A DNA stretch of 64,000 nt from assembly GCF_963664965.1 (NCBI RefSeq), contig NZ_OY761823.1, positions 3,366,001 to 3,430,000 on the forward strand, given 5' to 3'. The notes under the pieces are model-generated. The model did no database searches, was not told where the DNA came from, and worked only from the letters and a program-made list of their open reading frames with translations. Made by a program: the position numbers and the translations under genes. This document shows positions 62,815-64,000 of this stretch, in pieces (within the stretch, counting starts at the first letter, position 1; each line of letters opens with the position of its first letter). The DNA is from an uncultured Pseudodesulfovibrio sp. (GTDB taxonomy: Bacteria; Desulfobacterota; Desulfovibrionia; Desulfovibrionales; Desulfovibrionaceae).

Positions 62815-63897
62815 CTACGCCTCCGCCTTGAAGCAGATGCCGGAATCGGGATGCCAGCCCACGGAGATTTCATCACCGGCCTGAATATGGTCGAACTTGT
62901 GGTTCTGGGGCAGCATGACGAGCAGTTCGTGTCCCTGCTCGGTCACGGTAAGCAGCCGGGAATTCGCCCCGTCGAACAGGATGGCGCGTACCCGGACCTT
63001 GAACACGTTCTGCCCTTCGGTGTTGCGCGGTTCGATACGCATGGCCTCGGGCCGCAGGAACAGGTTCACCTGCGAACCGTCCGCATAGGTGGAGTGGGCA
63101 CGGGTCCGGAAGACATAGCCCTCCTCCGTGGTTACGGAGACCATATCGCCGTTCGTCTGCGTGATTTCACCGTTCCAGACGTTGTTGTCACCTACGAAAC
63201 GGGCCACAAACTGCGTGTCGGGCTGGCCGTACAGTTCCTGCGGCGACCCCACCTGCTCGAAACGCCCTTCATTCATGACGGCCACACGGTCGGACATGAC
63301 AAGGGCTTCGGACTGGTCATGGGTAATGTAGATGAACGTGGTGCCGACGTCGGTCTGGAGCTTCTTGAGTTCCACCTTCATCTGCTCACGCAGCTTGAGA
63401 TCGAGCGCGCCAAGCGGTTCGTCAAGCAACAGAACGGACGGTTCAAGCACCAGACAGCGGGCAATGGCCACGCGCTGTTTCTGTCCGCCGGAAAGCTGGG
63501 CAATCTTCTTGGACCCGAATCCGGGCAGCCCCACGCTTTCGAGAATTCTCTCGGTTCGCTTCCTGATTTCACCGGAGCTCACACCCCGGCGCTTGAGGCC
63601 GAAGGCGATGTTTCCGGAAACATTCATCATGGGAAACAGGGCGAGGTGCTGAAAAACGAGATTCACAGGCCGCAGGTTCGGTGCGACGTCCAGCATGTTC
63701 TTTCCGCGAATATCAAGCTGTCCCGAAGTGGGCGGCTCGAATCCCGCGATCATGCGTAAAAGGGTTGTCTTTCCACAGCCGGAAGGACCGAGGATGGAGA
63801 AGAATGACCCTTTGGGGACATCGAAGGAGACATTATCGACGGCAGTAAAGTCGCCGAACTGCTTGACCAGATTGCGGACTGAAAGATCGTTTTCCAT
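62815..63897 (-). CDS. ABC transporter ATPase (PotA type)
   Basis: 360 aa from MENDLSVRNLVKQFGDFTAV. The open frame extends 16 codons further but MENDLS is the conserved start. Walker A LGPSGCGKTTLLRMI, signature QLSGGQKQRVAIARCL, Walker B VLLLDEPLGALDLKLRE; a C-terminal TOBE-like domain (~255-355). It powers the two permeases downstream. The operon order is binding protein (edge), ATPase, PotB, PotC, phosphodiesterase. Confidence 0.94.
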   Translation of the reverse strand: MENDLSVRNLVKQFGDFTAVDNVSFDVPKGSFFSILGPSGCGKTTLLRMIAGFEPPTSGQLDIRGKNMLDVAPNLRPVNLVFQHLALFPMMNVSGNIAFGLKRRGVSSGEIRKRTERILESVGLPGFGSKKIAQLSGGQKQRVAIARCLVLEPSVLLLDEPLGALDLKLREQMKVELKKLQTDVGTTFIYITHDQSEALVMSDRVAVMNEGRFEQVGSPQELYGQPDTQFVARFVGDNNVWNGEITQTNGDMVSVTTEEGYVFRTRAHSTYADGSQVNLFLRPEAMRIEPRNTEGQNVFKVRVRAILFDGANSRLLTVTEQGHELLVMLPQNHKFDHIQAGDEISVGWHPDSGICFKAEA

Positions 63898-63969
63898 AAT
63901 TTCGCCGGGTTGAAGTGCAAATGGGGAGCCTATGCGGCTCCCCATTGATTTGATGTGTGCTGTCTTGGG

Positions 63970-64000
63970 CTAGTTGGCGGCCTTGATCTTGTCAAGAACC
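63970..64000 (-). CDS. C-terminal end of the ABC substrate-binding protein (partial)
   Basis: The last nine codons and the stop read VLDKIKAAN. This tail suits a PotD-type periplasmic binding protein, and its place directly upstream of the ATPase gene on the same strand supports that. The rest lies beyond the window. Confidence 0.6.
   Translation of the reverse strand, partial: VLDKIKAAN

Noticed and set aside
62206-63759. 517-codon open frame antisense to the ABC genes
   Set aside because: It spans the start and end of two real genes on the other strand, is His/Gln/Gly-rich and without family features.

Overview
The window looks like a chromosomal segment of a sulfate-reducing deltaproteobacterium of the Desulfovibrionaceae (Desulfovibrio/Pseudodesulfovibrio type). 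The evidence is a periplasmic [NiFe] hydrogenase with a Tat-exported small subunit, three hydrogenase maturation genes (endopeptidase, hypC, hypF), several chemotaxis and PAS sensor proteins, moderately high GC, and dispersed GCCTCCGGCGGC hairpin repeats that I associate with this family. The assignment rests on recognised proteins and style of sequence, not on a database search.

Layout. 1-6.3 kb: a Rossmann-like protein, two divergently transcribed paralogous family-2 glycosyltransferases (both with apparent frameshifts), a small acidic protein, a UPF0280 protein and a LUD-domain protein. 6.4-10.2 kb: the conserved rpmH-rnpA-yidD-yidC-jag block with a clear promoter and terminator. 10.2-10.7 kb: repeat-rich intergenic DNA with two very long hairpins. 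10.7-23.4 kb: a rhodanese-YceI fusion, a frameshifted chemoreceptor, a large PAS/GAF histidine kinase, a solute-binding protein, a TudS-YbgA type fusion, a tRNA-Arg gene with a decayed second copy 450 bp away, a nickel superoxide dismutase, a second chemoreceptor and an HtrA protease.

23.5-38.5 kb is mostly housekeeping: ispE, tRNA-Gln preceded by two 115-130 bp hairpin repeats, prs, rplY, pth, carD, rho, an M48/TPR protease, ribF, a ClC channel, a TPR protein with a degenerate receiver domain, a macro-domain protein, and hslV/hslU separated by repeats. 38.7-54 kb holds a histidine kinase, the hydrogenase endopeptidase and hypC, a run of small exporters (SMR, LysE), the [NiFe] hydrogenase operon with a sigma-54-like promoter, a YkgJ-type protein, a Crp/Fnr regulator, cold-shock and RRM proteins, a ModF-like double ATPase, a DUF362 protein and hypF. 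53.8-64 kb holds an iron alcohol dehydrogenase, an acyltransferase, a FecR/Sel1 pair, a hydroxyacid dehydrogenase with a glycerate 2-kinase, and a PotABC(D)-type ABC operon that also encodes a glycerophosphodiesterase.

Five genes (two glycosyltransferases, one chemoreceptor, a Cys-rich small protein and a LysE exporter) appear broken by single-base shifts at or near short homopolymers. I regard sequencing error as the first explanation. I found no CRISPR array, intact prophage or insertion sequence. The most unusual items are the paired hairpin repeats with compensatory changes beside tRNA-Gln, the tRNA-Arg remnant, the perfect 23-bp inverted repeat near 10.5 kb, and the NiSOD without an adjacent maturation protease.
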